Shown here: piece after piece, positions 34,878-46,827 of the stretch
Layout: every line of letters starts with the position of its first letter
Numbering within the stretch: the first letter of the stretch is position 1
Assembly: GCF_025118155.1 (NCBI RefSeq)
Contig: NW_026251423.1
Span: 1 to 64,000, forward strand
DNA length: 64,000 bases
Source: Cokeromyces recurvatus
Taxonomy: Eukaryota > Mucoromycota > Mucoromycetes > Mucorales > Mucoraceae
Direction: 5' to 3'
Notes under the pieces: model-generated
Databases searched by the model: none
Told to the model about the DNA's origin: nothing
Seen by the model: the letters and a program-made list of their open reading frames with translations, nothing else
Made by a program: the position numbers and the translations under genes

Positions 34878-36634
34878 TTATCTTCTAAATGGAGTAATTA
34901 AACCTGCATCAAAATAATCAGGAGGTCTTTCATCCTCAATAGAACCTACAGATGCCCAGTCAATCGTAGTAGGTGAATGAGCTGGCGATGTTTCATTTGA
35001 AACAGGTTTTTGAAAAGATAAAGGTAACTGATTTTCTTCTTTTGTAGGCTCATTGATTGCTATTTCAGTAGAAGAGATTCTACGCAGAGGTTGCCTGTCT
35101 ACATTAATTTCGGGAATATGCTTATCTCTTTCTCCTTCTTTATTATTGCTTGTTTTAGTAGTCATCAATTGTTCTTGTATATCATTTTTATTCACTTTTA
35201 TTGATTTATTTATTTCTACATCTTCAAGCATCTTTCCTTCATTTTGATCAGTAGGTGTCTGAATGGGTATCGTTGTGTGACTATCTATAGAACTTTTTTT
35301 ATAGAATAATGGCTGCTGAGAAAGATGGTCAGGACTTATTTGAATCTTATTTTCAATCATTTCATTATTGTCTGTGGATATATATGCTTCATTTGTTGAA
35401 TCTTCATCAAATGAAAAGGTTAAAGCTGGTAATATGTAATAGTCACTCATTGATTGTGAGCGTGTCATTATGGTATGTATATTATTACGAAGTGTACAAC
35501 AATACTCAATTTGTGATAAACTATTACTAGTAGATGATTTTATTGATAATAAAGACTGTTGCGATGCTCTGCGTAGAGATGGTTTATTTTCTATACTAGT
35601 TGGAGTACTACTTCTTAATCCTTTAAATTCCTCAAAAGGAACTCTGGGCGAAGATGCTCTCTTGTATTGACTAGGTGCAGGGCTTGGTGATCTTGTTAAT
35701 TTTCTTTTTAATGACGATGATGGTGGTGTTGGTGTTCTTTTCCCGGGAAATTGTGTTTTTCCATTCGTATAAGGTCCATTTTGATAACTATAACTTCGAT
35801 TGTCTAAAGAATTTTGTCTCATATAATCAAATCGATCATTTTGATCCAAGGATTGACTCTTATCGTTTGTTGTTATTTCAGATAATGAATGATTTCCTAG
35901 TCGATTATTAATATCTTCCAAACAATTTTTAACATGTATCATAGTGTCATGAGTTATATCTATAGTTGATTTCTGAGGCTTATTTAATTCTTCCATGTAT
36001 TTTATGCTTTTTTCTTGAGATGCTTGTTTATAACGATCTAATTCATCTTCTAACTGTATAAATTCTTTAGAAAGTGTTTGAATTTTAAACTCGATTTCAG
36101 ACATGTTTAAATTGTGCCTAGATACTATGTCTATATATACATAATAATAATAATAATAATAATAATAAGCATTTAAATCAAAATATGCAACTTTTTTTTG
36201 TTACCTGATTCTACTTGTTTTTGAACGATATTTGATAACACAGCAGTTGAAAAAATCATCAATATTCTATTCATAATTTCACCATTGCAAACAGTGAAAA
36301 TGCTTTTGCGCAGAGGAACATGAGATAACATAGGATATTCATCACGCAGTTCAGTTAACCATTTATGAGCTACTTGAGCATACTTGGTTGCTTGTTTTAA
36401 ATTAGTTACTGGCCAACAGTCATGAAATTCATGTTGAGCACGACGTTTATTTAAGTGGCGAAATAAAAAGTAACTAATAGATTGAAATGCTTTTGAATTA
36501 TTCGCACCTTTTGTAAACACTTGCTCATCTAAAATAAATGATTCATCGCCGTGAACTTGTTGATCATATCCAAGCACTTTAAGATTAGATAGTAAAGTCT
36601 TAGCGTACATAAAGAAAGAGAAAAAAAAATACAT
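34878..36634 (-). CDS. HAUS6: Augmin subunit 6-like protein (HAUS6 N-terminal domain)
   Basis: Two exons (minus), 36634-36205 and 36130-34878, in phase, giving 560 residues; the in-frame ATG at 36610 would give 552 and avoids a Phe-rich leader coded by a T-tract. The N-terminal 130 residues match the HAUS6 N-terminal family pattern: KVLGYDQQ, the conserved KAFQSISYFLFRHLNKRRA, FHDCWPV, AHKWLTELRDEYP and VPLRKSIFTVCNGEIMNRI. A coiled coil (FKIQTLSKEFIQLEDELDRY) and a long Ser/Pro-rich disordered tail follow. Augmin recruits gamma-tubulin to existing microtubules and drives branching in the spindle. Baker's and fission yeast lack it. Family call is good; function in this fungus is inferred. Confidence 0.8.
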
Positions 36635-36738
36635 GTGTGTGTATATATTTTTTTTTTTTTTTGGTCTTCGAATAGAATTACATTTTTTGTCGGAAAATAA
36701 AAAATACTAAAGGCGGCGGCAGCGTTATTTCTCAGAAC

Positions 36739-36746
36739 TATATAAA
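36739..36746 (+). promoter_or_regulatory. TATA box of the eL8 gene
   Basis: TATATAAA lies 80 bp upstream of the eL8 start codon, within the 191-bp spacer shared with the HAUS6-like gene. A GC-richer patch, GGCGGCGGCAGCG, precedes it at about 36712-36724. Confidence 0.5.
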
Positions 36747-36825
36747 TCTCTTTAAATTTAAATTATACATTTCTTTACATCTTTCTACTCTATCCATCTA
36801 TCATCCATCCATCCATCCGTTTAAG

Positions 36826-37951
36826 AATGGTAAGTTGAGTCTTTTTTTTTTTTTTTTTTTTTTTTTTCCCCTTTAAACGATTGAAAACTTCACTTGTTTT
36901 TCCCAAGAACCAAGCGTTATAATTACGTATAAGATATAGATGATGGCTTATTTAAGCTTGAAATCTTTTTGGTTAAAGGATTAACAATAAAATATTATCT
37001 GGCTGAGTTGATCGTTTATCCTTCTCTTTTGTAAAAGGGAAGAATAATTCAACTGGTTAGAGTGTAGTTTTTCATCAGAGTTGTAAATTTTTTTTAATTT
37101 TGTTTAAAAAAATTTGAATCTGATCAAAAACCCTTATCACTCCATGACAGCCTCCATCCAATAAGAAGTCCACTGGTAAGAAGGTTGCTCCTGCTCCTTA
37201 TCCTATTAAAAGCAAGCAAGCTCCCAAAGTTTCCGCCAACCCTTTGATCGAAAAGACTCCCAAGAACTTCGGTATTGGTCAAGACGTTCAACCTAAGCGT
37301 GATGTTTCACGTTTCGTTAAGTGGCCCAAGTATGTTCGTCTTCAACGTCAAAAGAAGATTATCTACCAACGTCTTAAGGTCCCTCCTGCCATTAACCAAT
37401 TCACTCATGTTTTGGATAAGAACACTGCTACTCAACTCTTCAAATTGATGCACAAGTACAGACCCGAGAGCAAGACTGAAAAGCGTGATCGTCTTCGTGC
37501 TATTGCTGCTGCTAAGGCTGAGAAGAAGGAAGTGCCTAAGACAGATAAGCCTATGGTTGTTAAATATGGTATTAACCACATTACTGCTTTGGTTGAAGCT
37601 AAGAAGGCACAATTGGTTGTGATTGCTGATGATGTTGATCCTATTGAATTGGTTCTCTGGCTTCCTGCTCTCTGTCGTAAGATGGGTGTTCCCTATTGTA
37701 TTGTTAAGGGTAAGGCTCGTCTCGGTGCTCTTGTTCACAAGAAGACCGCTACTGCTCTTGCCTTAACCGATGTTGCTGAAGCTGATAAGGCTGAATTAGC
37801 TACCCTTGTCTCTGCTGTCAATGCTAACTTTACCGAAAAGTGGGATGAGTCTCGTCGTCATTGGGGTGGTGGTATTATGGGTCCCAAGTCTAATGCTAAG
37901 ATGGCTAAGCGTGCTGCTGCTGCCGCTAAGGAAATTGCTGCTCGTCAGTAA
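36826..37951 (+). CDS. RPL8: 60S ribosomal protein eL8 (yeast Rpl8, human RPL7A)
   Basis: Two exons: 36826-36828 (the ATG only) and 37151-37951, giving 267 residues. The body has the eL8 signatures [77 protein letters not shown], and the end [20 protein letters not shown]. It is a structural protein of the large ribosomal subunit with an L7Ae-type RNA-binding fold. Codon use is strongly biased (GGT, GCT, AAG), as expected for very high expression. The 322-nt intron straight after the ATG is among the longest in the window and may carry regulatory or small-RNA sequence. Confidence 0.97.
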
Positions 37952-38513
37952 ATCTATAATTTTAAGAGAAAAAAAAATAAATTGCATTATTGTCCTCTCC
38001 TTATTAACTGCATGTAGTGTATATGATTACAACATGTGTTCACACTATATATAATATCTTTTTGTAAATAAAATTATTCGTATTTTTTTTTTTATTATAA
38101 GTATACTGCTATTGAACTTTGTCAAATATATAACGTAATTTTGCACAAAGAAGTATGAATTATTAATACAATTGTATACTGTTTCATATTCATGTTGATA
38201 TAAATATCAAACTGTTTTATATTTGCACGTAGGATTGACATGTAAATTTAAATTAATTTTCATGTGGGGTCGTATCTATTTTATTATAGTCCTCCTTTTT
38301 TTTTTTTTTGTAAAAGTGTAGAATAAGGTCAGCTATTTTATCATATAATGAAAAAGAGGAAGGGGAGAATATAAATGATTCAATCAGCTGCTTAATATGA
38401 CTTTTACAATCTACTATTGGTGCACATGAATATTAATTCTTGTTACAAAACTTATTTTATTACCTTTTCTTTCTTTCTTTCTTTCTTTCTTTATTTCTTT
38501 CTTTCTTTTCATT
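37952..38513. other. eL8 3' region and cyclin promoter
   Basis: A tandem gene pair spacer. AATAAA at 38067-38072 may be the eL8 polyadenylation signal. A CTTT tetranucleotide run (about 38466-38508) lies right before the cyclin ATG. Confidence 0.5.
38067..38072 (+). terminator. Possible polyadenylation signal of eL8
   Basis: AATAAA 116 nt downstream of the eL8 stop, followed by a T-rich stretch. An earlier AATAAA overlaps 37977. Either could be used in this AT-rich sequence. Confidence 0.35.
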
Positions 38514-39317
38514 ATGATCACTACAGCTAATAATTCAATAACAAATACAGAAGTAGCAGCAAAAAAACATCATCATCATTATAGTAATGGTATTATGAAA
38601 GATACTATTTATCATCCATTACCAACTATCCTAACAGGTTTCTACACAATACGCATTTTATATACATGTATGTATTATCTTAATAATTCCATATCCTTTT
38701 TATTAGACTTTTTCGCTATTAAATTACATGATTTGATCCGGATTCGACCGTTACCAATTGGTTCTAAAAGAACAGCGCCTGAATTAATGTATTTTATATT
38801 AAAAATTACAACTCAAGCTCGTATTTCTTGTCATATTGCTATTGTAGCTCTAATTTATATTGAAAGATGTAAAGCTGTTCTTCCAAAAAATGCAATAGGA
38901 GATCAAGGTAATAATAATAGCAGCATTCTTTCTTTCCTCCCTTCCTTTCTCCTCGTGTTATATGTACATATAACTTATAATATATATGTATAAATATGTA
39001 TATACATATATATATAAATATATACAGATACAATTCATCGTATATTTATTGCTTCTTTACTTGTGGCATCTAAATACTTGCATGGTACTTGTTGGGCACA
39101 TAGTCAACAACTTTCTGATTCAGTATTGGCAGAAGACGAAATACCTGTCTGGCTAAATAACGCAAGAATGGCAGACATTTGTAGTAGATTTTATACGTTA
39201 AAAGAAATCAACCAGTTAGAACTCTCCTTTTTAAATTTAATCAAATTTGAATGCTTTATAAATCCTATTGAAGTACAACACTATTTAGTGAAGAATCGAC
39301 AAGATTTGTTAATATAA
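38514..39317 (+). CDS. Pho85-type cyclin (Pcl family)
   Basis: Exons 38514-38907 and 39028-39317 join in phase to 227 residues. The cyclin box is recognisable: APELMYFILKITTQARISCH, IAIVALIYIERCK, then HRIFIASLLVASKYLHGTCW across the intron, and FYTLKEINQLELSFLNLIKF. These match the helices of Pcl1/2-like cyclins that activate the Pho85 kinase. Short length and single cyclin fold fit that class. A His-rich stretch sits in the variable N-terminus. Which Pcl subgroup it belongs to, and its kinase partner, cannot be told from sequence alone. Confidence 0.85.
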
Positions 39318-39640
39318 AGTGCTGGTCACTTGATAGACATATACCCTTATTAATAAATACAATTTATTTGATAGTTGCACAAGCATGTCAACCATGTTTC
39401 TTTACACAATAAATAAATAAATAAATAAATGCCCTTTTTTTCTTTTAGAATTTTGGACAGCTACTAACCAATTTATAAAATAAAGAATATATGTTTCAAG
39501 TCTCCGTCTTTATTTTCAAGGTGTTCTTCTAAATAGATTGTATCATATTCAGTCCAGCTATTCTAATCCTTGACAGAAAAGCACAAGCTTTTTTGGTAGT
39601 ATGTAACATTAACTCATCATTTCTCTCCTCCCTTTCTCCC

Positions 39641-39679
<39 letters not shown>

Positions 39680-40259
39680 TTAGTATTGTTTGAAACTCTG
39701 TATAAATGATAGTAGATAGTTTACTTTATAAAAAGATGAATAGATTGTATTAATAAAAAGTATTTTTCTTTTTATAATTGAATGAATGTCAATAAACAAT
39801 GCCATAAGAAAATAATATTATTCCAAGATGATCGTCAGAGCTAGTAGTATAGTAATACCAATTGATTTCAAGTTGTAATATGTGATATACTGTAATTGGT
39901 ATAGATAAAGAAACTATTCTTTTATTTAATAGAATATAAATGCCTAAAAACATATGAATGAATATAGTTGAAAATATAAACTAAGAAGACAGCGAAATAT
40001 GTAATAATTAATGATAGAGAAAGGAAAAGCTCAAAAATAAAGTACTAATAACATCAGTTATAATTATTATTCAAGTTATGTCAATTTGATAGTAACAATT
40101 TTCAGTATTTTATTATTTAATCGAGTGCAAATTCCTTTTTTTTTTTTTCTGACTGTCAAAAAATTGTCTAATTCTTTTTTTTTTTTTATCATTTTATTTT
40201 TAGTTTTACCCTATCAGTTTCTTATCAGATTTGTTTTTCTCAAATTTTTTATTTATTTA
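39318..40259. other. Intergenic spacer
   Basis: AT-rich, with AATAAATAAATAAATAAAT after the cyclin gene (about 39409-39428) and a T-run at 39648-39678. No gene is seen. The promoter of the carrier gene should lie at its right end. Confidence 0.5.
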
Positions 40260-41548
40260 ATGTCAAACATTACAGAAACTTCATCAACAGAAAAATTGAT
40301 TTCAGCATGTGGGGGTGCTTTAATTACATCGCTTATGGTTACTCCAATGGATGTTGTTAAGATGCGAATGCAAACACAAAATATATATAACGCAGTTTGT
40401 TGTATGGCTTTTAATAACTGCATTAAACAAGGCCTTCAAATAAATAGAATTACTCGTGGACAACCCATGTTATATGATTGTGCAATTTCAATTACAAATA
40501 CTGCTACTAATTCGAGGACATCACCTGTCTTTAAAAATACCTTTGTAAGTACTTCAATATTGTTGTTGCTGTTGTTGTTGTTGTTTTTTTTATTGTCATG
40601 TCATATTTATTTATTTTGGTTAGGATGGATTGTATAAGATTATGAAATATGAAGGACCCATGGCTTTATGGAAAGGGTTATCGCCTGCATTAGTTATGTC
40701 AGTACCATCTAATGTAATTTATTTTGTGGGATATGATTATTTAAAAGATATAATTCAACCAGCAATGGCAATATCATCATCAACAGATTATTCACCTTTA
40801 GTAGCAGGTGCCTTTGCTCGTACAATAGCAGTAACTATTATTTCACCTATTGAATTATTTCGCACAAGATTACAAGCTGCAACTGCTGTACATGATTTTA
40901 AACGTAAGTTGTAATAATGATAATGATAATAATAATAATGTAACCAAGTAAATATATAGATGTAATGGAAGGTGTGAAGAAAATGGTTTTACAGGATGGA
41001 TTACAAGCTTTATGGAGAGGTTTACCGCCTACTTTATGGCGGGATGTACCATTCTCTGCTATTTACTGGATGGGTTATGAGCAAATTAAATATCAACTTG
41101 AAGATTATTATAGCTTAGGTGAACTTCAAGTTTCCTTTATATCAGGCGCATTATCTGGCATGGTAATAATATATCATATTAGATAAATGATGATGTAAGC
41201 TAATCTATGTTAATTTAGTTTGCTGCAACAATAACAACTCCATTTGATGTAGCAAAGACAAGAAGACAAGTTGATGCAGGCAGAGGTATTTTTTTTTTTT
41301 TTTTTTTTAAAAAAAACATCATATACATGTGTGATTCATAAAATGAATTCATTTTATTAGAAAAACCTTTATTAAAAGATTCACGAGTCCCCGGTATTCT
41401 CAAACAAATTTACAGACAAGAGGGTATTCGTGGTTTATTTAGTGGTTTAACACCTAGAGTAGCTAAAATTGGACCTTCTTGCGCCATTATGATTAGTAGT
41501 TATGTGATGGGGAAAACTTTTTTCTCCTCTAGAAAATTATCGTTCTAA
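40260..41548 (+). CDS. MTM1: Mitochondrial carrier Mtm1 (SLC25A39/A40 family)
   Basis: Five exons: 40260-40544, 40624-40903, 40960-41162, 41219-41285, 41361-41548, giving 340 residues. Three mitochondrial-carrier repeats are present, with the signatures PMDVVKMRMQTQ, PIELFRTRLQA and PFDVAKTRRQV, each followed by a GLxxLWRG-like motif (MALWKGLSPAL, ALWRGLPPTLWRDVPFSAIY, GLFSGLTPRV). A long loop after the first signature and the motif ALWRGLPPTLWRDVPFSAIYW are typical of the SLC25A39/40/Mtm1 group. That group supplies the matrix with glutathione and affects manganese and iron-sulphur handling. It sits in the inner membrane. The start is the last ATG before the conserved SACGGALITSLMVTP. Confidence 0.93.
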
Positions 41549-41694
41549 ACTTTATATGATTATATACCAATGTCTTTTTAATTTATAAATAGACTACAAC
41601 TTTCCTTTTGTTTATTATTTCGTTGTAAATAATATTTGCTTCTATTAAAAAAATATATATATATACATGTATAAATATATATTATTAACTCTAT

Positions 41695-43782
41695 TTATTT
41701 ATCTGCTTCTTTGGTGGGTGTTTGTATAATTTCTTTTATATTTTCCTCGTCTCTATTGGCTACTGAAGTATCCTCTGTATCGTCATCTAAAGAAAATCCC
41801 TTGAGGAAAAGGGATGTTAAAAAGGCAACTGCACCTATACAAACAGCAACAATGCCCAGTGTATGCATTGCTTCATCATAAGCTTTTACAATTCCTTTAT
41901 ATTGGTCTTCGGGTAAAGATTTTGCATACTGAATATTTCCAACAATTTTATTGTAGTCATATTCTCCAGGTACGTATTTCTTAAATAGGTTGGGTAAGAC
42001 AGAGTTCCAAACAGAGCCTGCTATTGAAGTTCCAATACTAGTAGAGACCGCATTACCAACTTCGTAAAGAGCAATAACAATAGCGATATCTATCTCGTTT
42101 ATGTATATAGCAAGTAGATAGTCAATTTATCTATTATATACATTATCATTCATTCATTCATTCATTCATACCTTTCTTTGGAACTGAGCCCTGAATACCA
42201 ATCAAGACAGGATAATTAGAAAACGCTGGAGCAAAGCCAAATACAATTTGTGAAATGACAATAAAGACATCAGGGGAGGTGACACGACGTGCAGGTATCA
42301 TTAAGCCAGGACCCAAAACAGAGCATATAGCACCTACCCAAATAAAAGGTCTCCATCTCTTTGTTTGTTTCATTAAATAACCTAACAATAACGGTACGCA
42401 GACATAGGTCACATTAAAACCTCGCTCCAAATAAATAGCCGTCTTTGAATCTAAACGTCTTGTCACTTCTAGATAGGTCAAAAAATATTGATAATCCATC
42501 ATAAAATTAATAACATTGATAAGAGACGTCATGAGGACTCCCCAAATTGGATTCTTTGATTCCCAATTTGTTAATGGAATAATAGGTAAAGGTGCTAATT
42601 TCCATTCCCAAATAATAAATAATATCCAAGCTACTCCTCCAGCTACTAAAGTACCTATCGTTTTTCCTATATTATCATATAATGTATATAAAATCATTAC
42701 ATAATAAGGTTATACTTGTGTTTATATATATATATATATATATATATCTATTTATGTCTTACTTTGTCCCCAACCACCCCAGGTACGAGCGAGAATTAAA
42801 GGCAAAAGTATAAGGAAGAGACCAGCTACTAGCAATATGCTACCAACAATATCAATTCTGTTAAAGAACCAACATATACGACTCACAATCGATTTTTTTG
42901 GTTTAATTATAGTTTGTTGCTGAGAAATAATTTTATTCGCTTTTATTTGAACTCTCCATAGACCAAAGATAAGGGGCAAACCTGCAGCAAATACAACAAT
43001 GCTGATATGTCCATATCCCCAACGCCAATGACCATGATTTAAAATAGCTTGAGCTGCTGCACTGGCGGCAAACATGTTAATAATAGTTGGAAAGTTATAC
43101 AATGCTAAATATATAGAACGATTTACAAGGTTTGTCATATCTAAAAAAAAAAAAATATTTATACATATATGAATAACCAATTTCCTTGTACACATATTTA
43201 TATTTACCGCCGATCAAAATAGGTCCTAACACCCAAGTGCCTGAATATCCAAAAGCATACACGACTTGTCCTCCCTTAATGTGTTTTTGACAATGAGTAT
43301 ATATATCTATATTGCTTATTTATCATTTCTTACAATTAAAGTATTGTAACTTTGGGCTGTAGCCATAATAATATAAGATACTGCAAATAATACAATAGAT
43401 AGGGTATAAACTTGTGCACGTCCAATTATATCAGATAATTTAGAATAAATAGGTTGAAGTGCTGTTTGTACAATACTAAGGACGGTTGAAAGTATAGCTG
43501 AAATGTTATTAGTTTGAAACAGACTCGTCACTGATGGTGTAAGAGTCACTACAATACTTTTTTCCCAAGTCATTGACCAAGATACAAGTAATAATCTATT
43601 CTATCTTAGTTTTCTATATTCTATTTTCTTTTCTTTTTTTTTCTTTTTCTTTTTTTTTTATCTTTCTTTTACCCCGTAAAAATAATGGCTTGGTCAAATT
43701 TAGTCATAACAGACTTAGATACTTGTGCTAATGAAGCTCCTTTAGATGATTTCTCATCGTCAGCTATTTTATCTTCCTTCAT
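41695..43782 (-). CDS. MFS siderophore-iron transporter-like protein
   Basis: Six exons (minus): 43782-43673, 43595-43334, 43274-43208, 43140-42763, 42666-42172, 42089-41695, in phase, giving 568 residues. About 14 membrane segments are visible. The family pattern of fungal SIT/Str carriers is clear: a soluble N-terminus, then WEKSIVVTLTPSVTSLF, QPIYSKLSDIIGRAQVYTLS, GQVVYAFGYSGTWVLGPILI, HWRWGYG, LTYLEVTRRLDSKTAIYLER and YEVGNAVSTSIGTSIAGSVW. Known members import ferric siderophores with protons at the plasma membrane. The exact ligand is unknown. The acidic C-terminal tail (SLDDDTEDTS) is cytosolic. Confidence 0.88.
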
Positions 43783-43850
43783 TTTACGAATTTAATAACG
43801 AAAAAAAAAAAAAAAAAATGAATGAATGAATAAATTATAACTTAAGGAAC

Positions 43851-43896
<46 letters not shown>

Positions 43897-44460
43897 CAAT
43901 AAAATTCTGACACTTAATTTTAGATTTTTTGATAAGATTCAGGTAAGACGCAATCAAAATTTTTTTTTTCATCGCTGTCTCACATTATTTCAACCAATCC
44001 TATCATTTGTTTATTAACATTTTAAGAACATGATTAAAATTGCATGACTTTATCTTTTGGCCATCATGACTATCATGATTCAATTGCACCTTATCCTATC
44101 TGCCCATACGTTTGTTAGATTAAATATAAATTTGTATTTTACAGTGAATAACTCATAAGCGACATGTAAGCGTAGTGACTGACAGAGACAAATAAATGCC
44201 CTTTTCTTCCTTATACCACCCTGGAGAAATAATACTATTTCACAAATAAGTTTAAACACGAATCCTATTTTATCGATTTTATCAGCTAATTAGTCTACTA
44301 CATGTTTATTTCTCATTTATTACACTAATTCTAGAAGAACCAACTTTTCTACTATTCATAGAGAGTGAACTAGATCAAACTGTCAAACTTTTTTTTATTA
44401 TCTGTATGCACTCCGCTAAAGAAATTTTTATTTTATTTTATTTTATTTATTTTATTCTTA
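43783..44460. other. Intergenic spacer
   Basis: Between the transporter start and the DBP6 stop. It contains an A-run at 43801-43818, a T-run at about 43857-43896 and a TTTTA repeat near 44430-44455. No gene is seen. Confidence 0.5.
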
Positions 44461-46662
44461 TTATTCTTCATTTGTTAAACTGGAGATGGCCTTTTTATAA
44501 GCAGGTGCTAATTCTTTTACTTTTTCTTTATCTATAATTAAGGGCTTTACTTGATTTAAATGTCCAGAATGACGTAACATTTCTTTAAAATGGCGTGTTT
44601 CTTGTGTTTCAACTATTGTATAAGCTTCGCCTTCTCTACCTGCACGCGCAGTACGTCCTACTCGGTGAATATATTTGTCCATATAATAAGGAACATCATA
44701 ACTAATCACAAATTGAACTGAATCTAGATCAATACCACGACCAATTAAGTCTGAACAGATAAGTCTGAATTATAAATAGAGTTAATATTACTTCTATTAA
44801 ATAAAAAAAAAATAAAAAATAAAAATAGGTCACACTTTACAAATCTATTTGTCCATCCTTGAATTGTTTCAGCATTTGCTTTCGCTTAATAGGACCAAGT
44901 TCACTTGAATATTCTTTTACTCGAATACGACTTTCCTCAGGTTGTGTTGATTCATAAGCTTCTAGTAGCATTTGAAGTCTCTGAGTAGATTCAATTGACT
45001 TTGTAAAACATAATCCAGATTTGATACCTAGTTGATGAAGCAAGTAAATAACCATAAGCGGCTTTTTTTCTATTGGACAAATAATCATATATTCTTTCAA
45101 TCCTTCAGGTGTTGTATATTCTTGTTTCATTTGACTTCCATCTTCGTTTTGAACTGAAATATATTCTGGAGTATTTAGATGTAAATCTGCAATTTTAGCT
45201 GGATTTTTTGTTAAAGTAGCTGAAAATAAAAGCTTTTGTACAGATGGCTTTTTAGGTAAATCAAGATCAGTTGTTGGTATTTGGTGTTTTGTTTTCATAA
45301 AACTTGGGGCTATTGCATCTGCTTCTGTTATGCTAATATAAATATATAAATTAGCTTTCTACGGCTATTTTATTCAATTTAACTTACCCATTCTTGTTAT
45401 ATTTAAAGTCTACTAAAGGAACTTCATGATTCACCTCAGGTCGAGTAGCTAATAATATTTTATTCAACCAATCATTATAGCTTTGATTTAAAAGTCGATC
45501 TGCCTCATCAATGACCAAAAATCGAAGATGCTGAAGTGTGAAATTAGGCGTTGATGTTAAATGATCTATTAAACGACCTGGCGTTGTCACCAAAATATCA
45601 ACTCGACTCTTACCCCCAGAATAACTAAATCAAGATATTAAAATGATATATTTATATATATACATATAAATGGATGTATATATTTATCTACTCTACCTTT
45701 CTTGTTCATCATCATTTCCAACTAAGGCTCTTTGTTCATGTGCAAAAGACTGTTGTCCACTAGCAGCGGCAACAACTAAATTTGTACCTTTTACAAATGC
45801 ATCAAACGTTTCTTTCACTTGAAATACTAAATCGCGTGTAGGTAATACAACAACAGCACGTAATCGAGTAACAATTCTTTTTGATAAAATATCGACAATA
45901 GGTAACACATAAGCCATTGTTTTACCGCTGCCTGTAGGGGCCGATACGCATAGATCACCTGGTACTCGTCTAGTATCATATAATGCCTGTCTTCTAAGAA
46001 ATACTGGAATGACAGCCATTTGAACTATATATGTATAAAATTGAATACAGACAGTTTGCAAATAAAAAATATATATGTATATACTTTACCAGCAAAAAAA
46101 GAAGATAAGCCTAATTCTTGACAACGTTGAACAATAGAACTTGATAAACCTACTTTATCCAATTCACAAGATTCTTTAGGTGAAATAACTGTCGGTTGTA
46201 ACAACCATTCCGGAATACCCATGTTTTTCAATAATTGCTTTTCTTCTTTACTATGTTGTGTTTTAGGAAGTATCATTTCTGGAAAAGCTTCTAAAATAGG
46301 GCCATCTTCATCTTTATCCTTTTGCATTTCCTTTTCATCTTCAACATTATGTGTCGATTCTTGCTCTTCCATCTCCTCTTCCAATTCATCCATGTCTTCT
46401 TGTACTTGCTCTTTTTCTTGTTGCTTGATCATTTCATTTTCCTCAACATGGAACTCTTCACTTGTTTCAACCTTTTTTTATTAACGATCTCATTTTTTTT
46501 AACCTTTTTTTCACTAATGTCTTGTGATTCATTAGCGTCAGTTATTTCTTTTCTCTTTTTATTCTTGACTCGTTCATTTAATTTGTTTAATCTTTCTTGT
46601 TTTTTGTCGAATGATCGTGTATCATTTTCATCATCACCTGTATATCTTGCAATGGAAAACAT
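44461..46662 (-). CDS. DBP6: DEAD-box RNA helicase Dbp6/DDX51, apparent frameshift in exon 1
   Basis: Exons (minus): 46662-46090, 46024-45697, 45624-45388, 45332-44841, 44764-44461. The N-terminus [12 protein letters not shown] and the acidic region precede the helicase core: SAPTGSGKT (motif I, about residue 222), [14 protein letters not shown] (Ia), [10 protein letters not shown] (Ib), VIDEADRLL (II), [11 protein letters not shown] (III), [13 protein letters not shown] (V), [13 protein letters not shown] (VI). Dbp6/DDX51 acts early in large-subunit assembly in the nucleolus. Exon 1 is open in two frames that meet at a T7 run (46473-46479, an A7 on the coding strand). One more A would restore a single 644-residue protein, and the exon lengths sum to one base short of a whole number of codons. 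Assembly error, a recent mutation and recoding are all possible. Confidence 0.9.
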
Positions 46663-46827
46663 TTCTCTAATGATCTAATAAAGATCTGAAAAAAAAAAAA
46701 AAATTCAAAAAAAAAAAAAAAAAATGAAATGAAAATTTTCAAGGCGAGGTTTAAAATAGAGTTGGACAAAGACAGATATGTACATAAAAGGTGCATGCAT
46801 GCAAGTTTATTACAAAATAGGTATGAA

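Noticed and set aside
37307..37738. 143-codon minus-strand frame within eL8
   Set aside because: Antisense shadow of a highly biased ribosomal protein gene.
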